A stretch of DNA of 64,000 nt from Miscanthus floridulus. Its lineage: Eukaryota > Streptophyta > Magnoliopsida > Poales > Poaceae. Below are positions 47,994 to 58,585 of the stretch, piece by piece (position 1 is the stretch's first letter; every line of letters starts with the position of its first letter). The notes beneath the pieces were generated by a model that was given only the letters and a program-made list of their open reading frames with translations, did not search any database and was not told the origin of the DNA. A program made the position numbers and the translations under genes. The stretch is from assembly GCF_019320115.1 (NCBI RefSeq), contig NC_089593.1, positions 8,867,022-8,931,021 of the forward strand, given 5' to 3'.

Positions 47994-50900
47994 TGTAACA
48001 GAACCGACCAATTATAAGAAATTAAGTAAGAAAATCATCCGCCAGGGCAGACGATTTAGCAAACTTAAGCCCGTATAACCCGGTAGTCCATGAAATCGCG
48101 AAGGATTTCAAACTAACTTCCATTCCAGCCAAGATCGTAATAAGTTTAGCGGTCACCATCACATATTACATAAAAGTTCACAATCTCAGATACATCAGAG
48201 TTTCAACATAGTTATTACAAACCAGTTCGAATAAAAGTAGCGGAAGTCATTTGTTCAAACCACACACACACTCACGCGGAGTTTAAATATAGTGCCAGCG
48301 AATGATCATCTCCAACAAAAGCATCAGATGAGACGTAAGGAATGACCATGCCCATGGTCCTAAGCATCACCCATCGCAGGATAAAGGCAGTTGATACAGT
48401 AGCCGTAATACATCTGCCCATCTGCAACAAGTGGGAATAAAACCCTGAGTACGAGAAGGTACTCAGCTAGACTTACCCGACATAACCGAAAATAAATGAC
48501 ACCAAGGATTATGAAGGGCTTTATAGTAGGGTAGCTGACTCATTTGCAAAAAGAAGCATTTTTAGCATTTCAAGAACCTTTCGAAAAGCATTATTGCCAA
48601 GTTAATTATTATTAACCTGTCGACTAGATTTGCACCTATACTAGAGTAAACATGTGATTAAGCAGATAATGATAACCAATGATCATTAAACAACTTCCAT
48701 ACTGTCATATTCATTATAACTGTCCAAGTGTTCCATAACATTTACTACGATGAAGTAACTCAAGTCAAGTGCTCACTATCCAGGAGCGATGGCGATTCGA
48801 ATCGATTCCTAACCAGCTGGTGATTTATTCCTTACACAAACCTCACTCACCCGCTAAAGTGAGATATTGATCACCGAGTCAACTTTCCAGGAATCTCGAG
48901 TTTGCCAGGAACCACATGTACCCGGGGGCCGACCGACTGCACTTTGGTCTTATCATCCCGCCCCCGTGTCCTACCACACCTGCTTCGGCACAGTGCGTTG
49001 CGGGCAATCTACTCGGCCCGAAAAATCTCCCAGCTTCGCGGTCGGAAGGTACTTTATCCGGCCAGCTAAATGTAAGGCATGCGTTCAACATGACTCGAGG
49101 CCCAACAACGGTCGGTCCTTAATCGACACAGACGGAAACACTACAGTCCAAAACTCTGCAAGTCTCCGTCCGGTCTCAACTTCATTTAACACTTAGTTAT
49201 ACCATGACTTCATAGTCATCCAAGCAGATCCAGGTAACCACCTATAGCTCGCAGGTGACAGGAAATCACCCGACTTCTACCGGTCTAAGCCAGCTAAGCA
49301 TTGACTCGACTGCGGATACCAGGGTAACAAGGATATAGTATAACAAAGGTAAACAAGGTATAATGCAGCAACGGTTGCAAACAACTCCTGAACGTAATGC
49401 ATCAATTAAAGTAAAGCATTTAATTAAATAATTGCAAACCGGGAGAAAAATGCTCCGGGGCTTGCCTCTCTCGAAGGAGCTCGGACGGTGATCGGGGCAC
49501 TCCGGAAGTTCCTCAACGTCCTCCTCGTCGGCTTCTGGCACTTCCTGCGGCTGCACCTCGAACTGCTCCTCGGGCTCCTCGGGTATGACGACTGGGTTCT
49601 CGGTTTGCGATCCTGTATGATGCAATGCGCGTAAGTGATTATGCAAACGGTGCATCGAAGGAGATGAATGCAATGGATATGTTTAAATGCAAGGTAGTCA
49701 ACATCATCCAAGAAACTATACTACAAGCACATGTCATCTACTGCATTCTCTTCTACTACTAATATGTTTAAGTCAACATATCTTATGAAATGCCTCAAAG
49801 ATACACCAAAGCTATTATTATTAACTAACCTTGTATTAAAGAGGATTATTTTATTTCCTTTTTAATTAGGGCTACAACAGCAATCTCTATTTCTGGTGCT
49901 TATAAAAATCTGAGAAAATTACAGTAGCATGGTACTACTCTAAGTAGACTACCATCAGATTTTCATGATATTTGAATGAGTGGATTAGCCTACACAAAAA
50001 TCACAAACTATGGCATGATTTTGTACATGAAAATACTTTGAACTGTGAAAAGTGTCAAACAACAGAATTAATATTTTTCCTAGGTTCTTCATAGCATACA
50101 ATGACTGTACAAAAATTATCACATGCATGTTTTATACAAAGTTTGCTCTCTAGCAAAAATAACAAAAATCAGCCATTAAAGGTACTTGAACAACACCTCA
50201 AAATTTTCCCACAGCACATGCATGAAACATATTTTTCCTAGGAAGTACATGACATAAGAAGATTAACAAACTTGGAATCATATTTTTCTGAAGACTATAG
50301 ATTTTTCTACATATTTTTCAAGTTATCAGCAATATACATGATTAAATAAAATCCTACAGAAAAGTATCCCAAAAATGACATGCAATAATTTTCCCAAGTA
50401 GATCTGATGATAAGGAACCTAGCAAAATTTGTTTCAACAAATTTGGAGCAAATTTGAGTACCCAAACATTTTTCAAACCATTTCAGATTTCAAATAATAA
50501 AGAATAAATGAAAAACAATTCATTTAAACGATACTGGGCCAGCCCGCTGGAAATCAGCTGGCCCACGGCCGTTTTCGGCCTGCGCGGCCCGAGCGCAGGG
50601 GAGGGGAGGACGGCCCAGCAGGGCGTCAGCCCACTCCGCTCGGCCTGGCTGGCCCGGCTCGCTGGCTGAGGCATAGGCCTCGCCGGTGTTCGCGCTGGCG
50701 CGGCGGCGTGGCTCGGCCACGAGGCTGGCGGCCATCTCCGGCCACGGCAGGGCGAGCTGGCGAGCGCACGGGATGCGCGAGAAGACGGCGAGCACGGTAG
50801 GGTAGCTAGGCGAGGCTGGAGAAGAGAAGGAAGACGGCTTCCATGGCGGCCGAGCACGGCGGCGTCATGGCCGTCGGTGGCGAGGCTCGGGGAGGCTCAA

Positions 50901-51914
50901 CCTGTGCTCGGAAGGCAGCGCAAGCGCGAGCGCGACTTGAAGGAGGGTGAGGCGGAGTTGCAGGCGCGTGATTGCCGGTCGAGGTGAGGAAGCCGCGGCG
51001 AATTGCGCCGGCGGGTGCGTGGCGCGGCGAGCGGCAGAGCTTGGGGCTCTCGGCTCTGGCGGGGAGGAGAGGCAGCGCGGGCGGGAGTGAGCGAGCGCAC
51101 GGGCACCAGCAGGTGAAGGCGGGCGCGGGGTCAAACCGCGGCTGCCACACAGCGGGCGACGCCGGCACATGGTCGCCACGCGGCGGGAGTTCTCTGCCGC
51201 GGTCGGCGCGTGGACGAGCGGGCCAGCAGGGGAACGGCGCGGGCTGGGCCGAGGCGAGCGCAGCGCGGGATGGCGTGAGCAGGCCGGCGCGCGAGGTGGG
51301 CCGACGCGCGCGGGCGGGTTCGCTGGCGCGCTGGGCCGGCTTCGGCAGGCGGGCCAGAAGCGAGGCGGCGGCCCGCGAAGGAGAAAAATCCTTTTCCAAA
51401 TAAAATTTTCAAGGAATTTTTAATTGCCATCTTTCAAATATTATTTTGAACAAGAAAATGACATCTTTTGAAAATGTACCAAAAATGAAAGTTGTTTAGA
51501 ATTTAATTCTCTACAACTTTGCTTTTATGACCAAAGCCAAATTCTTTCTAGATTTTGAATTGTAACATCAAAGTCCACGTTTAGCTCAAAACCCTAATTT
51601 TTGGAATTTATTTTTGAAGCCAAATTTTGAATTAATTTGAATACAAACATTGCTCCAAAAATTGAACTAAACATTGCTAGATGATTTACAATAGTAGCCA
51701 AACATGTTTTACTAACCTAGCAAGAAAAATTCAGGGCAAAACAATTCTTAAACAGGTGTATGCAACATTCAGGTTTCACGCATGTTTCAGATGTTTCAAA
51801 GCAATGTTTCAATTGTTATTCACATGATTAAGCATGTATGATTTGGATGCTTGATGATGCATGATATGCGTGATTTGCAGTGCCTAAATGCAGGCATAAC
51901 ACCGGGGTGTTACA
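47994..51914 (-). repeat. 3' LTR of the Del/Tekay element (3,921 bp)
   Basis: Read on the element's strand it starts TGTAACACCCCGGTGTTA and ends GGTTCTGTTACA. A GC-rich section lies at about 50,520-51,390. The exon-like block is at 49,466-49,612. Confidence 0.95.
49466..49612 (-). other. Conserved exon-like block in the 3' LTR
   Basis: On the minus strand: acceptor-like catacag|gatcg and a GC-type donor gagag|gcaag. 147 nt, phase 1 to 1, encoding an acidic stretch that starts GSQTENPVVIPEEPEEQ and ends ELPECPDHRPSSFERG. Confidence 0.6.
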
Positions 51915-52122
51915 GCCCTCCCCCCTTATAAAAATCTCGTCCCGAGATTTGGGTTACGAACCATTTGTTATAAAATTCTTCATAAGCTTTTTGTAGATAC
52001 TCTCCTGTTTCCCAAGTTGCATCTCCCTCATCATGATGATCCCACTGTATCTTGTATGTTTTCACCACACTATTCCGAGTAGCACGTTCCTTAGTGTCTA
52101 ACACCTCGGACTGGTTGCTCAC
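51910..52122 (-). CDS. Chromodomain end of the Del/Tekay polyprotein
   Basis: The fragment carries VVKTYKIQWDHHDEGDATWE and YLQKAYEEFYNKW, the folded part of a chromovirus integrase chromodomain, which in this group is thought to guide integration to heterochromatin. The frame reads through the polypurine tract (Lys-Gly-Gly-Gly) and its stop TAA lies inside the first five bases of the 3' LTR. It is in a different frame from the integrase upstream, so it is detached in this copy. Confidence 0.8.
   Translation of the reverse strand: MSNQSEVLDTKERATRNSVVKTYKIQWDHHDEGDATWETGEYLQKAYEEFYNKWFVTQISGRDFYKGGGL
51916..51927 (-). other. Polypurine tract of the Del/Tekay element
   Basis: Minus-strand reading AAGGGGGGAGGG, one base from the 3' LTR start. 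Confidence 0.85.
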
Positions 52123-53297
52123 GATACACCAAATCTGATTTGAGTTGAATACCTCGAGGTTCTATTCTTTCCTCCGGAACACGCAAACATTTCTTGAGAT
52201 GTGATACATGGAAAACTAGGGAAAACGGTACTCATTGTCTCAGGTAACTCTAACTTGTAGGCTACCGGACCTCTTTGTTCCAAGATCTTGTATGGTCCTA
52301 CGAATCTCGCGGCAAGCTTTCTTCGGATTCCAAACCTTTTCTTCTTCATTGGCGTGACTTTCAGATAAACATAGTCACCAACTTCAAATGCAAGGGGTCT
52401 CCTTCTTTTGTCTGCATAGCTTTTCTGACGTGATTGGGCAGCTTTCATATTCTGCTGAATAATATGAACTTTCTTCTCGGCTTCTTCTACAAAGTCAATG
52501 CCATAATACCTTCTATCACCAGGCTCGACCCAATTCAATGGTGTTCTACATTTTCTGCCATATAAAGCTTCGAATGGGGCCATCTTGATGCTTTCTTGAT
52601 AACTATTATTATAAGAAAACTCAGCTAACGGTAACCATGACTCCCATGATCCCTTAGAAGACAATACACAGGCTCTTAACATATCTTCCAAAACAGCATT
52701 CACTCGTTCAGTCTGACCATCTGTCTGAGGATGATAAGCGGTACTGCGAATCAAACTAGTTCCTAAGCCTTTGTGTAAATGTTCCCAAAAGTGAGCCGTG
52801 AACTGTGAGCCTCTATCAGATACTATGGTCTTTGGTATACCATGCAACCTCACAATTTCTGCGATATACTTCTCGGCATATTGAGGTGGTCGATAATCTG
52901 TTTTGACCGGCAAGAAATGAGCGGTCTTGGTAAGACGATCCACAATTACCCAAATCGAATCATGTCCTTTTTGAGTAGTGGGCAAACCCGTGATAAAATC
53001 CATACTGATATCGTCCCACTTCCAACTAGGGACTGATAAGGGTTGCAACATACCGGCAGGTTTCATGTGAATGGCTTTCACTCGACAACATGTGTCACAT
53101 CTGACAACATATGCTGTAATTTCTTTCTTCATTTTGGTCCACCAATAGCGAGATCTTAGTTCTTGATACATCTTACTACTTCCGGGATGGATAGATAGCT
53201 TAGAAAGGTGAGCTTCATCCATGAGTTTATTCCTAAGCTCTCGATCCTTGGGAACCACAAGACGGTTGTCAAACCACAACACGCCCTGTTCATCCAC
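52119..53297 (-). CDS. Retrotransposon integrase
   Basis: A 392-codon frame with the zinc-binding H-H-C-C segment (HLSKLSIHPGSS, then CDTCCRVK), the catalytic core (Asp in MDFITGLP, Asp in VSDRGSQFT, Glu in TDGQTERVN) and a GPYKILEQRGPVAYKLELP module near the C-terminus. The frame leaves the expected sequence near 52,210, where a short insertion appears to shift it, and ends in unrelated residues. It is also out of frame with the reverse transcriptase upstream. Confidence 0.9.
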   Translation of the reverse strand: MDEQGVLWFDNRLVVPKDRELRNKLMDEAHLSKLSIHPGSSKMYQELRSRYWWTKMKKEITAYVVRCDTCCRVKAIHMKPAGMLQPLSVPSWKWDDISMDFITGLPTTQKGHDSIWVIVDRLTKTAHFLPVKTDYRPPQYAEKYIAEIVRLHGIPKTIVSDRGSQFTAHFWEHLHKGLGTSLIRSTAYHPQTDGQTERVNAVLEDMLRACVLSSKGSWESWLPLAEFSYNNSYQESIKMAPFEALYGRKCRTPLNWVEPGDRRYYGIDFVEEAEKKVHIIQQNMKAAQSRQKSYADKRRRPLAFEVGDYVYLKVTPMKKKRFGIRRKLAARFVGPYKILEQRGPVAYKLELPETMSTVFPSFPCITSQEMFACSGGKNRTSRYSTQIRFGVS

Positions 53298-53355
53298 TTT
53301 AAAGTGTTGAGACGGCTTTTCTTTTATTTTCTCTTTGATGTGGAATATCCCCTTG

Positions 53356-54812
53356 TCAGGTTTTCTGGCCTTCTATTATCTTACTCTCCAAAGAGCAACT
53401 AATCTGAATACTATGTAACACAGCAGGATGCATTAGATCGAACCCATCTTCAAGTAATGGCTGCACATTCAAGTAATGTGACTTTCTGCTCAAAGCATCT
53501 GCCACTACATTGGCTTTTCCAGGATGATATTGCACATTCAAGTTGTAATCCTTGATCAATTCCAACCATCTGCGCTGTCTCATGTTTAGCTCTGGTTGGG
53601 TAAAGATATACTTAAGACTCTTGTGATCCGTGAAAATATTGCACACATTACCAAGTAGATAATGTCTCCAAATTTTTAGGGCGTGCACAACTGCAGCAAG
53701 TTCAAGATCATGTGTTGGATAGTTGACCTCGTGCTTTCTCAATTGTCGTGATGCATAAGCAATGACTCTCCTTTCTTGCATAAGAACACAGCCCAATCCA
53801 GTCTTCGATGCGTCGCAAAACACATCAAATGGTTTCTCGATATCTGGTTGTGCTAGAACAGGAGCAGTGGTCAACAGTTTCCGCAAAGTGTGGAAAGCTA
53901 CTTCACACTCCTCTGTCCATACAAACTTGTGATCCTTCTGTAGGAGACTCGTCATCGGTTTGGCAATCTTTGAGAAATCTGGTATAAAGCGACGGTAATA
54001 ACCCGCTAGTCCTAAGAAACTTCTAATCTCAGGAACTGTGGTCGGTGCTTTCCAATTCATAACTTCTTGCACCTTACTTGGATCGACTGAAACTCCATTC
54101 TCTGACAGAATGTGACCAAGGAAAGGAACTTCCTTCAACCAGAATTCGCATTTGCTAAACTTAGCATACAATTGATGATCTCTAAGTCTGGTCAAGACAG
54201 TTCTCAGATGCTCTTCATGATCTTTCTCGTTCTCGGAGTACACCAGAATGTCATCGATGAACACTACCACAAATTTATCCAATTCTGGCATGAAAACTGT
54301 ATTTATCAGAAACATAAAGTATGCAGGAGCATTTGTCAAGCCAAAAGACATGACAAGATACTCATACAACCCGTATCTGGTGGAAAATGCAGTTTTCGGT
54401 ATATCCTGTGGCCTAATCTTGATCTGATGATAACCGGATCTCAAATCTATTTTTGAGAACACCTTGGCCTTGGATAATTGGTCAAACAGAACATCAATAT
54501 GTGGCAAGGGATATTTATTCTTAATGGTCACAGCATTGAGTGGCCTATAATCTACGCACATTCTCAACGTGCCCTCTTTCTTCTTTTTCACAAATAAGGC
54601 GGGACATCCCATTCAGACTTGCTTGGCCGAATAAACCCCTTTTTTGACAAATCTTCTAATTGCTTCTTCAGCTCAGCTAACTCATCTGGAGGCATCCGAT
54701 AGGGTCTCCTTGAAATCGGAGCTGTTCCGGGGACTAGCTCAATTCCAAACTCAATCTCCCTATCTAGGCGGAAGACCAGGTAGCTCATCCGGGAATACAT
54801 CCGGAAATTCAC
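53356..54812 (-). CDS. Retrotransposon reverse transcriptase and RNase H (frameshifted)
   Basis: Two overlapping frames: 54,812-54,588 carries the N-terminal part ([19 protein letters not shown]) and 54,612-53,356 carries the rest, with [20 protein letters not shown], the FIDDILVYS catalytic box, [20 protein letters not shown] and the RNase H motif [13 protein letters not shown]. The switch near 54,610 is a one-base frame change. The second frame stops at 53,356, where a homopolymer-length change detaches integrase. Confidence 0.9.
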
Positions 54813-55368
54813 ACACTACCGGAATCTGATGAATAGGAATGACTGCCGTAGCACATGTAACACTTATAAGGTCTGTTCTTCGAGGCAATGGTACTTGGAA
54901 AGTACCCTCACCTAGGGGATCCTTAAGGGTAAGTACTCGACTTCCAGTATCTATGACTGCTCCCCAATCCTTCATCCAATTCATCCCTATAATGACATCC
55001 AAGACTAACCCAGGCATAACTATCAAGTTCACTCGGAACTTCCTGCTACCTAATTCAAGGGTTGCCCCTCGAACCATCCGGTTGGTCAAAACATCAGCCC
55101 CTGCTGAACTTATACGGTACCCATAACCCAATTCTGTGCATAGTTGTCCATGTTTCTGTGCAAATGCTTGACTCATAAAAGAATGCGATGATCCAGAATC
55201 AAATAGAACAACTGCAGGGTTTTCGTTGATAGGAAACTTACCAGCAGTGACGGGCTCTCCCTCTGGAATTTCATCCACTGTTGTACTATGCACTCTAGCA
55301 TTATAAGTCTGCTGCTTCTTCTTGGGCGGGTACTGGACAAAACCTCGAGAAATGACCGGGTTGATCAC
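54760..55368 (-). CDS. Retrotransposon aspartic protease region
   Basis: Carries [18 protein letters not shown] (active-site DSG), [20 protein letters not shown] and a C-terminal [13 protein letters not shown] linker into reverse transcriptase. A CCHC zinc knuckle lies just upstream in another frame (about 55,320-55,365), so the gag-protease junction is frameshifted. Confidence 0.85.
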   Translation of the reverse strand: MINPVISRGFVQYPPKKKQQTYNARVHSTTVDEIPEGEPVTAGKFPINENPAVVLFDSGSSHSFMSQAFAQKHGQLCTELGYGYRISSAGADVLTNRMVRGATLELGSRKFRVNLIVMPGLVLDVIIGMNWMKDWGAVIDTGSRVLTLKDPLGEGTFQVPLPRRTDLISVTCATAVIPIHQIPVVCEFPDVFPDELPGLPPR

Positions 55369-55370
55369 AG

Positions 55371-56445
55371 TTATAGCAGGGTCCTCTTCACTGTCCCGGC
55401 AGATCCCACAGCTCCCTTGGAACTGCCTTGTACCGCAGTTGCGGCTGCTTTGTTGGGCTGTACTGCCATCTTGTACGGCTTTTGAGGTCCACGGAAATTC
55501 TGACTTCTTGGCTGAGGTGGCCTGAATCTAGCGCCAGGTGCCGATGGGCGATATGGAGGACGACCTCCCATAGGTGCTCTAGCTTGAGACGGCCCACCTT
55601 CAAAGGCTCTCTTGCGTGTCTTGGCTGCGGTGCTGGCGTTGTTATTCTTCTCCTGCTTCAGACAGTCGCTGATGAAGTCATTGAATCTGACGCGGTTGTT
55701 GGTACCAACATGCTTCATCATTTTTGGATTGAGACCCCTCTTAAAACTGGCTATTCTTTTAGCATCTGTGTCAACCATGTCGGGAGCATAGCGACACAAG
55801 TTGTTGAAGGCATGCAGGTATTGCGTCACGGTCTTGGTGCCCTGGTTCAATGCCAGAAACTCTCCCAACTTCATTCTCGGTCAGCCCGGGTGGAATATAG
55901 ACTCCACGGAAGGCCTCAGCAAACTCTCTCCAAGAAATCTGAGCATTTGGAGGGAAGGTGGTGCGATGGTGCTTCCACCACATTCCCGCCGGTCCTTGCA
56001 ATTGAAGTGCAGCATACTCCGTTTTTAGAACCTCAGTCATCCTCAACACACGGAATTTATCTTCCATCGTGTTGATCCATTCCTCAGCATCGAGTGGCTC
56101 TGTTGCTTCCTTGAATACTGGCGGCCTGGTGTCCATGAAATCTTTGAAGCTGCTATATTGGTTCACTCCCATGCCACCACCTTGATTGTTACCACGTTGA
56201 ACGTTGTTGGCGATGGTGCGCAGAAAATCCTCCATGTTCTTCTGGGATTGTTCCGCGTTGCGCTGACTCCCGAGCAGCTGTGCGAGGAACATCTCGGGGG
56301 TAAACGGGGGAGGAGGTGGCAAATGTGGTTCATGGGGAGGTTCATTGTTGTTGCCGTGGTTTCCACCACCACCACCGGTCCCCGCACCGTTAGCACCGGG
56401 CTCAGCGGCCTCATACGTGGTTCGGCGAGTGTTTGTCATCTGCAT
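55371..56445 (-). CDS. Retrotransposon gag (frameshifted)
   Basis: 56,445-55,771 gives the N-terminus (MQMTNTRRTTYE, Gly/Asn and Pro-rich linkers) and the gag domain (DAEEWINTMEDKFRVL, WWKHHRTTF, ISWREFAEAFRGVYIP). 55,874-55,371 continues it in another frame (EFLALNQGTKTVTQYLHAF, KRIASFKRGLNPKMM and a basic Gln/Pro-rich tail). The switch is near 55,870. Gag packages the RNA in cytoplasmic particles. Confidence 0.88.
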
Positions 56446-56840
56446 ATTTCAGCAACAAGTAACGATTGAGTGAAGCTGTAATAATTGCGAGTGAAGGAAA
56501 AATTATGCCGTACTGAATTTACTGGAGAGAATAAATTCATACAATAAAACAGAGGCACAACAATCGCATCCCAATTAAAACAACAGCACTTAATCGAATT
56601 ACTTAAACGGCAAACATCGCGTCCATACAATCAAATTGCCAGCATACATACACTGGACTTTTTATGCGTTCAGATATCGCATTCGAAAATCAAGTTCCAA
56701 CCACATGCCAAGTCTCATACGTTCGAAGCAACATACGATAGGTTACAATGCCAACAAAAGAAAGGTCATCGCGACAAGACCTAGATACTAGCGCAAGGCA
56801 ACTAGCCTACTCCTCGGGGCCATCGTCGGGATCGGAGACG

Positions 56841-57797
56841 TCACCAGTCGCCTCCAGGTGAAACTACAGGCTCGTCCTGGTTGTCGTCGTCGATGTCCAT
56901 GCCAGCGGCGTTCGGTGGAGCATATGGGCCAACCCCATTGTAGAGCGCGTGAAACTCCTCGTGCAGGTTGCCGTTGTATTCCTCTAGCTCATCGACCCTC
57001 TGCAGCAGAAGGTTTCTTGCGTTCCAGGCTTCATTCCTTTCCTGAACCAGCTGTCCAATCATGCGGTCTGCATTGTTGTTGGCTTGAGTCAACGTATGCA
57101 CTCGCTGCATAGCTCTATCACCTCTCTCAACCGCCTGATCTCGCTGTAAGTTCATATCAGCCAACTGCTCCTGCAAGCTAGCTATAGCACGTGCCTGTCT
57201 CTTCTTCTGCTTCTTCCCTTTTAGCTTATCCTCACTACGCAAGCCCGTCAAAGTCCAGTAGGTACTCTCGAGACCTTCATACGCTCTGATGGCGGCGAAC
57301 ATAGCACTCATTGCCTGGTTGTCGCTAGCCTGTCCTTCAGCTGGACCTCTGACCAATGCACTTCCCTGAGGCTGAACCCAAATGGCATCACGAGGATCAT
57401 CCCTAGGAAAAGTACCAGCTAGAGCTGCTGCAAGCTCACTGGGAAATCTGCTCATAATGTCCCTGATGACACGGAAGGCTGCTCCCTCTGCACCCTCAGC
57501 TGGAGTGCGACCCTCAAACTCCAAATGCCAACCATCCCAATCTGGAGCATCACCGAGAGCAGGAACCGTGATCTCCACCACTGCGAGTCCATCCTCTGCT
57601 AACTGGCTCTCATTCCAAGAGTACACCGGCTCTTGACCCTCTGGGTACCCCACATCATGGAGCACTCTCCAAAGCAAAGTTGGCATGCCAAACTCGCTCA
57701 AGAAGGTGTCCGTGGTGCGGTGCTCCCTCAGGGCCAACGGACGTCGAGGTGCTCTTCCTCCGGTGGACTTACGGGCGGTCTGCTTCGTGCGGGCCAT
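56841..57797 (-). CDS. Extra retrotransposon ORF with histone H3 tail-like N-terminus, 318 aa
   Basis: Same strand as gag-pol, between the 5' LTR and gag. From ATG 57,797 it starts M-ARTKQTARKSTGG-RAPRRPLA: after Met removal residues 1-13 equal histone H3, including Arg2, Lys4, Arg8, Lys9 and Ser10; Lys14 and Lys18 become Arg and Gln19 becomes Pro (18 of 21 identical). No histone fold follows. Residues about 25-170 are an unrecognised mixed region (MPTLLWRVLHDVGYPEG, DWDGWHLEFEGR); about 200-212 is a basic, NLS-like KLKGKKQKKRQAR; about 213-290 is a predicted coiled coil (SLQEQLADMNLQRDQ); the C-terminus is acidic (MDIDDDNQDEP). An upstream in-frame ATG at 57,860 would add 21 residues, but a splice-acceptor-like gctacag sits directly before ATG 57,797. 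The frame is intact while gag-pol is not. Function unknown; chromatin mimicry is inference. Confidence 0.88.
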   Translation of the reverse strand: MARTKQTARKSTGGRAPRRPLALREHRTTDTFLSEFGMPTLLWRVLHDVGYPEGQEPVYSWNESQLAEDGLAVVEITVPALGDAPDWDGWHLEFEGRTPAEGAEGAAFRVIRDIMSRFPSELAAALAGTFPRDDPRDAIWVQPQGSALVRGPAEGQASDNQAMSAMFAAIRAYEGLESTYWTLTGLRSEDKLKGKKQKKRQARAIASLQEQLADMNLQRDQAVERGDRAMQRVHTLTQANNNADRMIGQLVQERNEAWNARNLLLQRVDELEEYNGNLHEEFHALYNGVGPYAPPNAAGMDIDDDNQDEPVVSPGGDW

Positions 57798-58567
57798 CTG
57801 TAGCAAAAGTTCTTTTATTACCTCGGGGAAACATATTTTAGGTGATACAACTTTTATCAAAAGGAGATAATCAATTTATAAGGGGAGGAATGCATGACAT
57901 GAATGAAATGCATAAGTAACATGATGTATGTACGTGCCGTACGTTCTCACAAACTTAGGAAATAAATAATTTCTAACGACGAATTCGGTGGCATACAACG
58001 ATCTCTCAATACGTAGCTAATACGTTCTACACGATATCGTTGTTATGTACCTGCAGAAGATTCATTTCAGCCCAATTCCCAATGAATGCATAAAAGCAGT
58101 AAAGTTTTATCTACACGCTCTACACGAATCCCCAGATACGTGTACAACGGTAGTAACTACCCGAACCATCGTCCTATTGACGGCATCGCCTCAACAGACG
58201 GAAGACCCATACATGAGATACCTTTGTAAAACATGCGTAGAACATGTAATTACTCCAGCATCATATAAGCATTCACCCTAGATCGGCGGTGTATCCGATC
58301 ATGCTCTCACAACTCACACTTACCGACGCGTAGAGGCAAATGATCCATTCATTACCACTCAAACAAGTGGCACTCATACAATAGCACGCCGTATGAGCGA
58401 CGAAAGAGAAATATGATGCAAGAACCCCAGTCAGTACTTAATTAAGCCACCTAAAGTCCTTAACTGGGCATAAAGGATATGATCACTGGCACACTTTATA
58501 GTTTTAAAATCACGTTTTCCAAATGCCTTTTTGTTTTAAATACACTTGTGAACAGTAACACGCTAAA

Positions 58568-58583
58568 CCATGCTCTGATGCCA
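58568..58583 (-). other. Primer-binding site, initiator tRNA-Met type
   Basis: Minus-strand TGGCATCAGAGCATGG, two bases inside the 5' LTR, close to the TGGTATCAGAGC complement of plant initiator tRNA-Met. Confidence 0.85.
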
Positions 58584-58585
58584 GC

